From Chryseobacterium vaccae (GTDB taxonomy: Bacteria; Bacteroidota; Bacteroidia; Flavobacteriales; Weeksellaceae), in contig NZ_VSWH01000001.1 of NCBI RefSeq assembly GCF_009602705.1, forward strand, positions 5,009,001 through 5,073,000: a stretch of 64,000 bases of DNA, given 5' to 3'. Made by a program: the position numbers and the translations under genes. The notes under the pieces are model-generated. The model searched no databases. It saw nothing but the letters and a program-made list of their open reading frames with translations, and was not told where the DNA came from. Positions 35,642 through 44,727 of the stretch are shown here, one piece after another; the first letter of the stretch is position 1, and each line of letters begins with the position of its first letter.

Positions 35642-37330
35642 TTATTCAACAGCAACAGAGTCATCACCACGGCCATCTGCCACAGCATGAATATTTCCGT
35701 TGTCATCAAGGACAATCATTTCTGTTTTTCCGATTTGCTTTACCTTTTCAATCACATAGTTCTTACTTTGCAGTTCAGCAATGGTACTTTCGGGGAAATT
35801 ATTTTCCACTTTTATCGTTTCCGGAAGCCATTGATGATGAAATTTAGGAGCATTGACAGAGATATTGGCATTGAGTTTAAAATCAACGACGTTGACAATT
35901 GATTGGTACACAGAGGTAGGGATTGTTGTTCCTCCCGGAGTTCCTACAACCATATAAGGTTTCCCGTTTTTCAGAAGAATGGTTGGAGTCATGGAAGAAA
36001 GCATCCTTTTATTGGGTTGAATTGAATTAGCTTCTCCGCCTACTGCTCCGAACATATTCGGTACGCCGGGTTTGATGGAGAAATCGTCCATTTCATTATT
36101 TAAGAAAAATCCTGCTCCCGAAACTACGACTTTGCTTCCGTAATAACCGTTAAGTGTTGTGGTTACAGAAGCTGCATTTCCGTCTTTATCCAGAACAGAA
36201 ATATGGGTAGTCTGGGTAGATTCTTTCGGCTGAGGAATAATTTTTCCAACTTCAGAACTCGGAGTTGCTTTGTTGAAACTGAAACTTTTCCATCGGCTTT
36301 TTAAATAATTATCAGAGATCAGATAGGCAGTCTTATCCTGGATAAAGTCTGGATCACCCATGTATTCTGCGCGGTCTGCAAAAGCTCTTCTTTCTGCTTC
36401 AGTCATGATCTGAACTGCTTTTGTAGAGTTCTGCTGGTATTTTTCAAGGTTTTCAAAGCTGGCCATTCTGAGCATTTGAGCGAGAAGAACACCCCCGCTT
36501 GAAGGCAAAGGCATGGAAACCACATTATTGCCTTTATAATCAAATTCTAAAGCTTTTCTTTCTGCAACTTTATAGTTTTTAAGATCTTCCAGCGTAATAA
36601 TTCCGTTGCCTCTTTTCATTTCAGCAACCAGAAGTTCAGCGGTTTTTCCTTCATAGAAACCTTTAGCTCCCTGCTTCTGGATTAGTTTCAAGGTTTCGGC
36701 AAGTTCTTTCTGAATCAGAAGATCGCCTGCTTTCCATGGATTGTCTTTTATAAAAACGATGGAAGATGTATTGTGTTTTTTGAAATATTCCCTGTTGTTA
36801 TTGAGCATATCGGCTTCCTGCTCCGTGATGGCAAACCCCTGTTCCGCCAGATCAATGGCTGGCTGGATGATCTTTTCCATGGGCAGTTTGCAATGTTTTA
36901 AAGTAGCGAAAAAGCCGGCAACGCTTCCCGGAATGCCTACTGCCAGTCTTCCGTTTTGAGAAAGATCCGTATCTGCTTTTCCTTTTTTATCGATGTACAT
37001 GTCTCTGGAAGCCTTTTTTGGGGCAGTTTCCCTATAATCCAAAGTAAATTTCTCCCCATTGTTTTTCACCCCGACTAAAAATCCGCCTCCGCCGATATTT
37101 CCGGCCTGGGGATATACAACGGCTAAAGCGTATTGTGCAGCTACAACAGCATCATAGGCATTTCCACCCATTTTAAGAACTTTTGCGCCTGCTTCACTGG
37201 CTAGAGGATGGGCAGATACTACAACACCTTTGTTCTTTACTTTTACCTCTTTTACAATGCTGATATCAGTGAACTGGGCCCAGTACAATTGACCGGCCAG
37301 CAATACCGCAGCAATAAAAAACTTCTTCAT
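35642..37330 (-). CDS. ggt: Gamma-glutamyltransferase
   Basis: 562 residues. Exported (signal peptide about 1-18, ending LYWAQ). GGT hydrolyses or transfers the gamma-glutamyl group of glutathione in the periplasm and matures by self-cleavage. The new N-terminal nucleophile is Thr374 (QTTHISVLDKDGNAASVTTTLN region); the large subunit carries DYRETAP, and the small subunit FFLNNEMDDFS and the SSMTPTI, GTPGG oxyanion region. The length is typical. Divergent from the next gene. Confidence 0.97.
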   Translation of the reverse strand: MKKFFIAAVLLAGQLYWAQFTDISIVKEVKVKNKGVVVSAHPLASEAGAKVLKMGGNAYDAVVAAQYALAVVYPQAGNIGGGGFLVGVKNNGEKFTLDYRETAPKKASRDMYIDKKGKADTDLSQNGRLAVGIPGSVAGFFATLKHCKLPMEKIIQPAIDLAEQGFAITEQEADMLNNNREYFKKHNTSSIVFIKDNPWKAGDLLIQKELAETLKLIQKQGAKGFYEGKTAELLVAEMKRGNGIITLEDLKNYKVAERKALEFDYKGNNVVSMPLPSSGGVLLAQMLRMASFENLEKYQQNSTKAVQIMTEAERRAFADRAEYMGDPDFIQDKTAYLISDNYLKSRWKSFSFNKATPSSEVGKIIPQPKESTQTTHISVLDKDGNAASVTTTLNGYYGSKVVVSGAGFFLNNEMDDFSIKPGVPNMFGAVGGEANSIQPNKRMLSSMTPTILLKNGKPYMVVGTPGGTTIPTSVYQSIVNVVDFKLNANISVNAPKFHHQWLPETIKVENNFPESTIAELQSKNYVIEKVKQIGKTEMIVLDDNGNIHAVADGRGDDSVAVE

Positions 37331-37391
37331 AGGATTTTCTTTATAACAAAAGTAGATATTTTTTCAATGTAAAGAGCGGCCTTTTAAACCT

Positions 37392-37526
37392 ATGAGGTAT
37401 TCCGGATTGACAGGTGTGGTAAACAAAAGAGATGTGAAACCTGATCTTATTGATGATTTTTTACTGAAAGTTAATTATGAGTGGTTTCCCGGAAATCTGA
37501 ATTCTTATGATGATTTTTTTCAATAG
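37392..37526 (+). CDS. Short open frame, possible gene remnant
   Basis: 44 codons, MRYSGLTGVVNKRDVKPDLI to NSYDDFFQ. Its composition is protein-like (aromatic and acidic residues, no low complexity) and it lies in a 285-base gap. No family is recognised and no promoter or ribosome site is obvious, so it may be the fossil of a longer gene. Confidence 0.25.
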   Translation: MRYSGLTGVVNKRDVKPDLIDDFLLKVNYEWFPGNLNSYDDFFQ

Positions 37527-37583
37527 CTGTTATAGAGCCCGTTTTTAAAGTCACCTTTTTTATTATGATAAGCATGATTTTTT

Positions 37584-37591
37584 TACTTTTG
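37584..37591 (+). promoter_or_regulatory. -7 box for the threonine-dehydrogenase-like gene
   Basis: TACTTTTG matches TAnnTTTG, 24 bases before the ATG at 37616. Confidence 0.5.
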
Positions 37592-37615
37592 TACAATTCT
37601 AAAAAAATCTGAAAA

Positions 37616-38581
37616 ATGGAATCCTATACGGAAAGAATACTGATCACGGGAGCCTTGGGACAAATAGGCACCGAACTTACCAACAGACTTGTTGAAATTC
37701 ACGGAGCAGACAATGTGGTTGCTTCAGGACTGGACAGATGGCAGGAAGGAATTACTTCTGCGGCTCATTACGAGAGAATGGATGTTACCAATACCCAGTT
37801 AGTAAGACAGGTTATTAAAGATTATGATATCACAACAGTGTATCACCTGGCTTCGCTTTTATCCGGGACCTCTGAAAAGCAGCCTATTTTTGCATGGAAA
37901 CTAAATCTGGAACCTCTTCTTCACTTTTGTGAAATGGCGAAAGAAGGACTTATTAAAAAGATCTTCTGGCCAAGTTCAATCGCTGTGTTCGGAAAAGGAA
38001 TTCCAAAGCATGATGTAGGGCAGGATGTTGTTCTTAATCCGACTACCGTGTACGGAATCTCTAAAATGGCAGGAGAGAAGTGGTGCGAATACTATTTCGA
38101 TAAGCATGGAGTAGATGTAAGAAGTATCAGGTATCCGGGATTGATTTCATGGAAAACTCCTGCTGGGGGAGGAACCACGGATTATGCTGTGGAGATTTTT
38201 TACAAAGCCATAGAAGATGGAAATTATACAAGTTTCATTTCTGAGAATACAGGAATGCCAATGTTGTATATGGATGATGCCATCAATGCAACCCTGAAAT
38301 TAATGGAAGCCCCGAAAGAAAGTTTAACCGTTCGTTCATCATACAACCTGGGAGGAATGTCATTTACTCCGAAAGAACTGGCGGAGGAAATCCAAAAAGA
38401 AATACCGGAATTTACGATCGATTACAACCCGGATTTCAGACAGGCAATTGCAGATTCATGGCCGGCTTCCATCGATGATTCTGTGGCTAAAAAAGACTGG
38501 GGATTAACCTACGATTTCGGAATTTCTGAGATGACGAAGGACATGATTAAAAATCTTAAAGTAAAATTAGCTAAGAATTAA
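37616..38581 (+). CDS. NAD-dependent epimerase-type L-threonine 3-dehydrogenase
   Basis: 321 residues, extended SDR fold. N-terminal NAD-binding TGALGQIGTEL, the catalytic Tyr-Lys pair in TVYGISKMAGE, the serine in WPSSIAVFG. The substrate-binding SIRYPGLISWKTPAGGGTTDYAV and YLNLGGMSFTPKEL-type segments (here YNLGGMSFTPKEL) are characteristic of the UDP-galactose-4-epimerase-like L-threonine dehydrogenases found in Flavobacteria, which oxidise threonine to 2-amino-3-ketobutyrate. A sugar-epimerase role is less likely but possible. Confidence 0.82.
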   Translation: MESYTERILITGALGQIGTELTNRLVEIHGADNVVASGLDRWQEGITSAAHYERMDVTNTQLVRQVIKDYDITTVYHLASLLSGTSEKQPIFAWKLNLEPLLHFCEMAKEGLIKKIFWPSSIAVFGKGIPKHDVGQDVVLNPTTVYGISKMAGEKWCEYYFDKHGVDVRSIRYPGLISWKTPAGGGTTDYAVEIFYKAIEDGNYTSFISENTGMPMLYMDDAINATLKLMEAPKESLTVRSSYNLGGMSFTPKELAEEIQKEIPEFTIDYNPDFRQAIADSWPASIDDSVAKKDWGLTYDFGISEMTKDMIKNLKVKLAKN

Positions 38582-38665
38582 TTGCTTAAAGTTAAAGTTT
38601 AATTAAAAACTTATTTAACATCTGATTTTTAATTAATTATAAAATCTATCTAAAATTTAATTAAT

Positions 38666-39418
38666 ATGATATTGTTAACTTTTAACATCCTGAATATTGA
38701 AGCTTCTGTGAAAAAAGAGGCTCAGATCTCCGATGAAGAAAGATTGAAAATTACAGAAGACAATACCAAAGCACTGTTAAGAATTTTAGATATTCATGAC
38801 GTAAAAGCAAGTTTTTTTATAGAGATTTCTATTGCAGAAAAACTTAAAAATCTAATCAAAGCAATTTCATCCCAAGGGCATGAAATTGCTTTTTATAACA
38901 AGGGCTCCAATCTTCAGGAAATTGAAGAGGTGAAAAAAAGTATTCAGGAACTTCTGGAAAAACAGATCCGGGGAATCCGGCAGAAAGATCATAAAGAATC
39001 TCAGGAGAATCTGAAATCTCTGGAATTTAATTATATTTCCAATATCGACAATGCGGATATTCTTTTTCCGTTCAAAAGACTGGAAAGGGATACCGAGATC
39101 ACGGAAGAAGACGGACTGAGCGTCGTTCCGGAAAGTATCTCTCCTTACAGCCAGCTGCCGTATAATGATTTTGTGTTTCAAATCCTGCCAATGAAGTATT
39201 ATCAGAACATGGTATTTGAAACCCTGAAGAAGGATGATTTTGTTCTGATCTATCTTAATTCCTGGCAGTTTACCGATTTTAATAAATATCGGTTTGATAT
39301 CCCGTTTTACAGGAGCTTGTTTTCGGGCAAAAAAATGGAGGACAAACTAGATGCCCTCCTTACCTGGATCAACGAGAAAGAGCTGGCTACTTCCCGGATG
39401 AAAGATTATATATTTTAG
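38666..39418 (+). CDS. Polysaccharide-deacetylase-like protein with degenerate active site
   Basis: 250 residues with the outline of a NodB-like deacetylase: LLTFNILNIEASVKKE at the start, DIHDVKASFFIEISIAEKL, and SSQGHEIAFYNKGS, then LPMKYYQNMVFETLKKDDFVLIYLNSWQF and WINEKE near the end. Active relatives have LTFDVE/DD (metal-binding Asp) and GHEIxxHSxxH; here the Asp is Asn and the HxxxH is AFYNKGSN. Therefore it is probably non-catalytic. It starts 84 bases after the previous gene and could share its transcript. Confidence 0.65.
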   Translation: MILLTFNILNIEASVKKEAQISDEERLKITEDNTKALLRILDIHDVKASFFIEISIAEKLKNLIKAISSQGHEIAFYNKGSNLQEIEEVKKSIQELLEKQIRGIRQKDHKESQENLKSLEFNYISNIDNADILFPFKRLERDTEITEEDGLSVVPESISPYSQLPYNDFVFQILPMKYYQNMVFETLKKDDFVLIYLNSWQFTDFNKYRFDIPFYRSLFSGKKMEDKLDALLTWINEKELATSRMKDYIF

Positions 39419-39751
39419 TAATACAATCAGTAATTATAAAGATAGCTCAGAAAGAGCTGGAGATTATTTCGGCTAATTCCAAGGCACAGCTTTACTGCTT
39501 GTTGTATTTTGATGTAAAAAATGATTATTATAAATTATTTTAAATGATTTTTTTTATCACTTGGTGGTTTTTAATTCATGTTTGCTTTCAGAGCTCAGAA
39601 GCTGTACATAATTGAATTTAAGGCTTTTTATATCTGTTTTTTGAAATTAATAAGGGGTCCTGAAGTAAGTAGGAGAGCAAGAGATAAAAAGCTATCTAAT
39701 TACTCTGTTTAGCCCCCCTCTTTTTTTAAAAAACCTTACATCAGTATCCTG
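39419..39751. other. Spacer with a possible coding remnant
   Basis: No complete gene. A frame without an ATG reads KIAQKELEIISANSKAQLYC to DYYKLF-stop (ending 39543) and looks protein-like, so it may be a decayed gene. The rest is AT-rich and ends with CCCCCCTC plus a T/A-run near 39715-39735. No recognised regulatory site for the convergent metallophosphoesterase gene. Confidence 0.45.
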
Positions 39752-40954
39752 CTAGCTCAGCTCAAAAAGTGTAATTTCCGGCAAAACACCTACTCTTCCC
39801 GGATAGCCAAGGACTCCGAATCCTCTGTTAACGTAAAGCATTTTTCCTTCACTTTCATATAAATCTGCCCATTTGGGGTAACGGTATTGTACCGGAGACC
39901 ATTTTACATTTTTCAGATCAAGTCCGAACTGCATTCCGTGGGTGTGTCCGGAAAGAGTTAAATAAATGTTTCCGGGGTGTTTTTTCACGACGTAATCAAA
40001 ATGGGTAGGATCATGGCTCATAAGGATCTTCGGAGCGGATTCCGGAACTCCTTTTAAGGCCTCGTCAATTTTTCCGAATTGAGGGAAAGGTTTTAATCCC
40101 CAGTTTTCAACCCCGAGGATGTATAGTTTTTCACCATTTCTTTCAATGATTCTGTTTTCGTTTCTCAGCATATCAAATCCAGCCTGTTTTTCATAATCGA
40201 TAAGAGTATCGAGATTTTTCTTTTTAGCATCCAGAGAGGTCCAGGTTACATAATCACCATAATCATGATTTCCTAATACGGCCAACTTTCCGTCTTTGGC
40301 TTTGATTTTTGAAAATAACGGAATGAAAGGTTTGAACTCATCGGCTACATTATTGACCATATCTCCGGTAAAAAGAACAAGATCAGGTTTCTGTTCATTG
40401 ATCAGGTCTACAGCATGTTGCAGTTTGCTTGGATCTGGAAAGCTTCCGCTGTGAACGTCAGAGATCTGAATGACTTTGTATCCTTTGAAACTTTTGCCCA
40501 ATCCCGGGATTTTCACTTTGATTTTTCTTACCTTATGTCTGTATTTCCCGAAAGTAATTCCATCAATAAAAAGTGCTGAAAGTACACCTCCGAGACCTAG
40601 TCCTACCAGGCTCAGGAATTTTCTTCTCTCAGGGAAAAAGTTTTCTTTAGGCTGTGTTAGGCCTACTAAATAGCTTCCGGTTCTGAAAATATCATCAATC
40701 AGCAAAAACAGGACAATGAAAATTTTCGGAAGAATAAAGATCAGGAATAGAGAGATGGCGATCTGGGCTCTCAGGGAAGTTCTGTCTGCCTTTTGGAAAT
40801 GAGAAATTTCGTAGGCGAAAAATCCGTAAACAGCTAAAGACACGACCCAATATCCGAGCCGTACCCAGAAATTATCGGTTAAGGTTCTTATTGCCTGATA
40901 AATATAAACTTCCAAAATAAAGAAGATACCGGCAACAATTAAAAAATTTTTCAT
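39752..40954 (-). CDS. Membrane-anchored metallophosphoesterase
   Basis: 400 residues from the ATG at 40954; an ATG at 40975 lies in the stem of the upstream terminator, so it is unlikely. Four hydrophobic segments in the first 150 residues precede a calcineurin-like phosphoesterase domain with all five metal motifs: ISDVHSGSF, LVLFTGDMVNN, AVLGNHDYGDY, LMSHDPTHF and LTLSGHTHGMQFG. Related YkuE/YaeI-type enzymes act on membrane lipids such as UDP-diacylglucosamine or on phosphodiesters; the substrate here is unknown. Confidence 0.88.
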   Translation of the reverse strand: MKNFLIVAGIFFILEVYIYQAIRTLTDNFWVRLGYWVVSLAVYGFFAYEISHFQKADRTSLRAQIAISLFLIFILPKIFIVLFLLIDDIFRTGSYLVGLTQPKENFFPERRKFLSLVGLGLGGVLSALFIDGITFGKYRHKVRKIKVKIPGLGKSFKGYKVIQISDVHSGSFPDPSKLQHAVDLINEQKPDLVLFTGDMVNNVADEFKPFIPLFSKIKAKDGKLAVLGNHDYGDYVTWTSLDAKKKNLDTLIDYEKQAGFDMLRNENRIIERNGEKLYILGVENWGLKPFPQFGKIDEALKGVPESAPKILMSHDPTHFDYVVKKHPGNIYLTLSGHTHGMQFGLDLKNVKWSPVQYRYPKWADLYESEGKMLYVNRGFGVLGYPGRVGVLPEITLFELS

Positions 40955-40963
40955 GATCAGATC

Positions 40964-40998
40964 TAAAAAAAGCACAAAAGAAGACTTCCTTTTGTGCT
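40964..40998 (-). terminator. Terminator of the FabH-like gene
   Basis: On the minus strand AGCACAAAAG pairs with CTTTTGTGCT (arms 40989-40998 and 40971-40980), followed by T run at 40965-40971. Confidence 0.85.
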
Positions 40999-41024
40999 TT
41001 TATATTTTTTAATTAAAATTAGTA

Positions 41025-42092
41025 TTAAGGAAATCTGTAAACGATAGCATTGATGTTCATTCCGGCGCCTACCGAAGTCATCACAATGTTACCATTATCT
41101 TTAAACGATTGACCCTCCATTTTTCCTTTAATTATTAAATCATACATGGTGGGAATTGTTGCAACTGACGTATTTCCAAGGTCTTGGATTGTCATAGGAG
41201 AGATTGAATGGTCGTAATCTTTGATGTCATAAAGCTTGTGAAGCCTTTCAATCATGGCGTAATCCATTTTGGCATTAGCCTGGTGGATCAGGATTTTATC
41301 GATGTCTTCAATAGAAAGTCCGGCTTCATCAATGGTTTCTTTGATGGCTACAGGAACATTTTTAAGAGCATATTCATAAATTTTTCTTCCCTGCATTCTT
41401 ACGAAAATGCGGTTCTGATCAGCGTCTTTGTTGATAGATGGTCCGTTGGCCAGGTAATTCAGTTCAATACCATTATCACAGATTGTGTTGTGAGAAATGA
41501 TTCCTACATTTTCGTCATCAGTAGCTTTTACTACTACAGCACCTGCACCGTCTGCAAAGATCATTCTGTTTCTGTCGTACGGATCAGTTACTCTGCTTAA
41601 TGTTTCACCTCCAATGACAAGGATAGTTTTTGCTGTTTTAGCTTTGATTAAATTATCTGCCAAAATCATTGCTTCCACCCATCCCGGGCATCCGAAAAGC
41701 ATATCATAGGTAACGCATTTTCTGTTTTTGATGCCTAGCTTGTTCTTCACTCTTGCTGCCATTGTCGGCATAAAATCTGCATAGCCGTTTTGAGTTACTT
41801 CCCCAAAATTACTTGCATAAATGATATAATCGAGTTCTTCACCATCTATTTTTGCGTTTTCAATAGCGAGTTTAGCAGCTTCATAACCGATTTGTGAGTT
41901 GGAAAGATCGTCCTCAATAAATCTTCTGTTTTCTATTTCTGTGATTTCTACAAACTTGGCAATAGTTTCTTCCGCAGGCTTTTCAATCTTCACCCCGTCT
42001 TCCGTATAGAACTCAGAATCCATGAAATAGTCTCTACCAATAACTCTGTTAGGAATATAGGATCCGGAACCAATAATGATCGTATTCGGCAT
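41025..42092 (-). CDS. 3-oxoacyl-ACP synthase III family protein
   Basis: 355 residues, thiolase fold. Catalytic triad in KAS III contexts: Cys135 (LFGCPGWVEAM), His (LIHQANAKMDY) and Asn (QDLGNTSVATIPT). Longer than E. coli FabH (317) with an insert near residues 25-60, a form common in Bacteroidota and often additional to the housekeeping FabH, for example in aryl polyene/flexirubin or branched acyl pathways. Which acyl-CoA it uses is not visible. Single gene with its own terminator. Confidence 0.85.
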   Translation of the reverse strand: MPNTIIIGSGSYIPNRVIGRDYFMDSEFYTEDGVKIEKPAEETIAKFVEITEIENRRFIEDDLSNSQIGYEAAKLAIENAKIDGEELDYIIYASNFGEVTQNGYADFMPTMAARVKNKLGIKNRKCVTYDMLFGCPGWVEAMILADNLIKAKTAKTILVIGGETLSRVTDPYDRNRMIFADGAGAVVVKATDDENVGIISHNTICDNGIELNYLANGPSINKDADQNRIFVRMQGRKIYEYALKNVPVAIKETIDEAGLSIEDIDKILIHQANAKMDYAMIERLHKLYDIKDYDHSISPMTIQDLGNTSVATIPTMYDLIIKGKMEGQSFKDNGNIVMTSVGAGMNINAIVYRFP

Positions 42093-42193
42093 TCGTTTAT
42101 ATGATTTTTTTAAAGATGCAAAGTTAATAATTAATATTAATAACGGAGAATTAAAAATATTATTAAATTTGCAAAAATTGTACTTTACAATCT

Positions 42194-42763
42194 ATGAAAA
42201 ACAATCCGTCCTTAAAAGGCTTACTTATTGCAGCTGTGGCGTTTATCGTTGCCTTTGGGATCTACTTCCTTTTTTTAGCTAAGAAGAATTATTATGTCGT
42301 AGATAATCCTACCCCCAATACGTATTATTTTAAAATCAATAACGGTTCCGAAGGTATTATCTCTGCCGGGCAGTCTGTGCATGTTGATCTGAATAAAGGA
42401 AAAAACTCTATCAAAGTTTTTGACCAGAATAAAAAAATGCTCTATGATTCCGCATTTGAAGTGAATAAAATTCGTGGTCTGCTTAATATTGCGCACCAGG
42501 ATTATTACGTCAATGATCAGTATTACGGATATAACCTTAAAAAGGATTCACTGCTTATGCAGTTGGGCAAGACAACCATTGATGGTAAAGAGTATTTCGG
42601 AGGAGCTAAGCATTTTAACAGGCTGTTTACGGATGATTTTTATTACAATGTGGACGAAGATTATGATAAACTGATCAAAAATATCCAGAAAGTGGAATCC
42701 AGATCGAAAATCTTCAGAAAACAGGATTACCTTAATTATTATAAAGAATATTACAAGTTTTAA
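42194..42763 (+). CDS. Membrane-anchored protein upstream of menG
   Basis: 189 residues. One N-terminal membrane helix (GLLIAAVAFIVAFGIYFLFL), then about 160 residues rich in Tyr, Asp and Lys with no recognised domain. A TAAATTTG box at 42164-42171 is a likely promoter element. It ends three bases before the menG start and is therefore the first gene of a menG-porT operon. Function unknown. Confidence 0.7.
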   Translation: MKNNPSLKGLLIAAVAFIVAFGIYFLFLAKKNYYVVDNPTPNTYYFKINNGSEGIISAGQSVHVDLNKGKNSIKVFDQNKKMLYDSAFEVNKIRGLLNIAHQDYYVNDQYYGYNLKKDSLLMQLGKTTIDGKEYFGGAKHFNRLFTDDFYYNVDEDYDKLIKNIQKVESRSKIFRKQDYLNYYKEYYKF

Positions 42764-42766
42764 GTT

Positions 42767-43498
42767 TTGACAAAAGATATTACCAAAGTTACTCCCTATA
42801 ATTCCGAGGCTACAAAGAAGAGCCAGGTAGAGGATATGTTCGACAATATTGCACCGAAGTATGACCTTCTGAATCATGTTTTATCTATGAAAATTGATGT
42901 TTTGTGGAGAAATACATTGGTGAAAATGATGAAAAATGACAGTCCCCAGGAAGTGCTGGATGTGGCTACAGGAACGGGAGATCTGGCGATCACCATCGAA
43001 AAAGGAACCGGTGCAAAAGTAATTGGTTTGGATTTATCACAACAAATGCTAAATGTTGGCGTTATTAAAATAAAAAAACTTAAATTAGACGGCAAAATTT
43101 CCATGCAAAAAGGAGATGCGGAAAATTTACCTTTCGAGGACAATAGATTCGATGCTGTTTCCGTTGCATTTGGAGTGAGGAATTTTGAAAACCTTACCAA
43201 AGGTTTGGCAGAATTAAGAAGAGTAGTTAAAGATAACAAGAGTGTTTATATACTGGAGTTTTCAAAGGTTGAGGGGTTCTTAGGACCATTTTATATGTTT
43301 TATTTCAAAAATATATTACCTGCCATTGGCAGATTGGTTTCCAAAGATAATAGGGCATATACATACCTTCCGGATTCTGTAAATGCTTTTCCTTTCGGGG
43401 AGAAGATGAAACAAATTCTTTTAGATACAGGATTTAAGAAAGTAGAATATAAAAAACTAAGTTTAGGTATAGCCACAATTTATAAAGCAACAAAGTAA
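42767..43498 (+). CDS. menG: Demethylmenaquinone/ubiquinone methyltransferase
   Basis: 243 residues with a TTG start at 42767; the first ATG would fall at the QVEDMFDNIAPKYD motif, which belongs to the conserved core, so TTG is needed. SAM-dependent C-methylase of the UbiE/MenG family: MFDNIAPKYDLLNHVLS, glycine-rich VLDVATGTGDLAI, GDAENLPFEDNRFDAV and FGVRNFENL. Bacteroidota make menaquinone, so the last step of menaquinone synthesis is the likely role. The quinone feeds CydAB elsewhere in the window. Confidence 0.94.
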   Translation: MTKDITKVTPYNSEATKKSQVEDMFDNIAPKYDLLNHVLSMKIDVLWRNTLVKMMKNDSPQEVLDVATGTGDLAITIEKGTGAKVIGLDLSQQMLNVGVIKIKKLKLDGKISMQKGDAENLPFEDNRFDAVSVAFGVRNFENLTKGLAELRRVVKDNKSVYILEFSKVEGFLGPFYMFYFKNILPAIGRLVSKDNRAYTYLPDSVNAFPFGEKMKQILLDTGFKKVEYKKLSLGIATIYKATK

Positions 43499-43501
43499 CC
43501 T

Positions 43502-44284
43502 ATGAATAAATTTTTATTAAGAGCACTGGTTTTAGCCTCAGTAAATATCGCTGTTTTCGCAGATGCGCAATTCAGAACCCGAAACAGAATGGATAAGTTG
43601 GAAGACTTTGACGAACAGAAATTCAGTTGGGGTTTTTACTTGAATGGCAACAGACTGGACTACCGTATCGTTCTTCACCCAAGATATGGTATGAATGGAA
43701 ATCAGAATCTTGTTACATCTAAAGAAAGTTACAGTTTCGGTGCGGGTCTTATCGCCAAATGGAGACTGAACGATTATTTGGATTTAAGATTAGAACCAGG
43801 CTTACAATTTGCTCAGAGGCAGTTGATCTTTGAAACGCAGTCTAATGACCAGTATGCAGCTGGAACTTTAACAAACCCTGCGTTTATGCCTTTTCCTTTA
43901 ACGGATAAAGACAAAACAAGAGAGATTAAATCTACTTTGGTAGACGTTCCTGTACTATTGGAGCTTCACGGTCAGAGATGGTATAACTCAAGACCTTATA
44001 TCGCTGCGGGGGTTAACTATATTGTAAACCTTCAGTCTAACTCTACTTCGGAAGATGACAATATGCAGCAGGTATTCAGATCAACCACGCATAACTTTGC
44101 ATGGTCTGCTGAAATGGGAATTCAGTTCTATTTTAATAAATTTAAACTGACTCCTGCCGTGAGAGGAACATTCTTTATGAATAACGAGAAAGTGGCAGAT
44201 AATGCCAATACACCTCCATACTGGGCTACTGCAATGTCTACTCTTCAGACAAGAGCAATAATGTTCGTGTTGAAGTTTGAGTAA
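43502..44284 (+). CDS. porT: Type IX secretion system outer-membrane protein PorT
   Basis: 260 residues. Signal peptide to about residue 22 (FADAQ), then a beta-barrel of the outer-membrane PorT family: SWGFYLNGNRLDYRIVLHPRYG, GAGLIAKWRLNDYLDLRLEPGLQFAQRQL, VDVPVLLELHG, aromatic-ending strands and a C-terminal aromatic residue (KFE). PorT is needed for type IX secretion and gliding in Flavobacterium, where it is likewise next to the ubiE/menG homologue. The three-base gap from menG implies one transcript. Confidence 0.9.
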   Translation: MNKFLLRALVLASVNIAVFADAQFRTRNRMDKLEDFDEQKFSWGFYLNGNRLDYRIVLHPRYGMNGNQNLVTSKESYSFGAGLIAKWRLNDYLDLRLEPGLQFAQRQLIFETQSNDQYAAGTLTNPAFMPFPLTDKDKTREIKSTLVDVPVLLELHGQRWYNSRPYIAAGVNYIVNLQSNSTSEDDNMQQVFRSTTHNFAWSAEMGIQFYFNKFKLTPAVRGTFFMNNEKVADNANTPPYWATAMSTLQTRAIMFVLKFE

Positions 44285-44307
44285 AAAATACTTTATAAAA
44301 AATATAT

Positions 44308-44335
44308 AAGGAGATGCTTCTGCATCTCCTTTTTT
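44308..44335 (+). terminator. Terminator of the menG-porT operon
   Basis: AAGGAGATGC-ttct-GCATCTCCTT, a perfect 10-bp stem, followed by T run. Confidence 0.88.
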
Positions 44336-44365
44336 GTGAACAGATCAAAATATTGGGACATTTAT

Positions 44366-44396
44366 TTTTGTTACTGTTAATATTTTGTTATTTTTG
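44366..44396 (+). promoter_or_regulatory. Promoter of the zapB-like/zapA operon
   Basis: TTTTTG (44365-44370), 18-base spacer, TATTTTTG (44389-44396), 29 bases before the ATG at 44425. Confidence 0.55.
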
Positions 44397-44424
44397 CTAT
44401 TAGTTAGAATATACAAAACCTGAA

Positions 44425-44727
44425 ATGCTTCAAGATTTAGAAAACAATTTTTCAGAATTAGAAAAAAAGATTTTGAATTTACAAAAGAATTATAAAAATC
44501 TTGCTGAAAAATTATCAGAATTAAATACTGAGCATGAAGAACTGAAAAAGAGATACGACGAGGAGAGGAGGAAAAATCAGGTATTAGCAGAAGAACAAAA
44601 AAATATAAAACTTTATTCAGCAATATCAGGAAATCCGGAACATAACAGGCTGATGAAAAATCATATCAACAGACTGGTGAAGGAAATAGATTTCTGTATT
44701 GCACAGCTTCAAAACAGTGGATTATAA
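44425..44727 (+). CDS. Short coiled-coil protein upstream of zapA (ZapB-like)
   Basis: 100 residues, nearly all predicted coiled coil (LENNFSELEKKILNLQKNYK, heptads continuing to residue 70). The ATG of zapA overlaps its stop by one base (TAATG). A small coiled-coil gene coupled to zapA is the usual Bacteroidota arrangement and suggests a role with ZapA at the division ring; no direct evidence. Confidence 0.75.
   Translation: MLQDLENNFSELEKKILNLQKNYKNLAEKLSELNTEHEELKKRYDEERRKNQVLAEEQKNIKLYSAISGNPEHNRLMKNHINRLVKEIDFCIAQLQNSGL

Noticed and set aside
39440..39470. tRNA-like AGCTCAG stretch
   Set aside because: No acceptor stem, anticodon arm or T arm could be folded around it.
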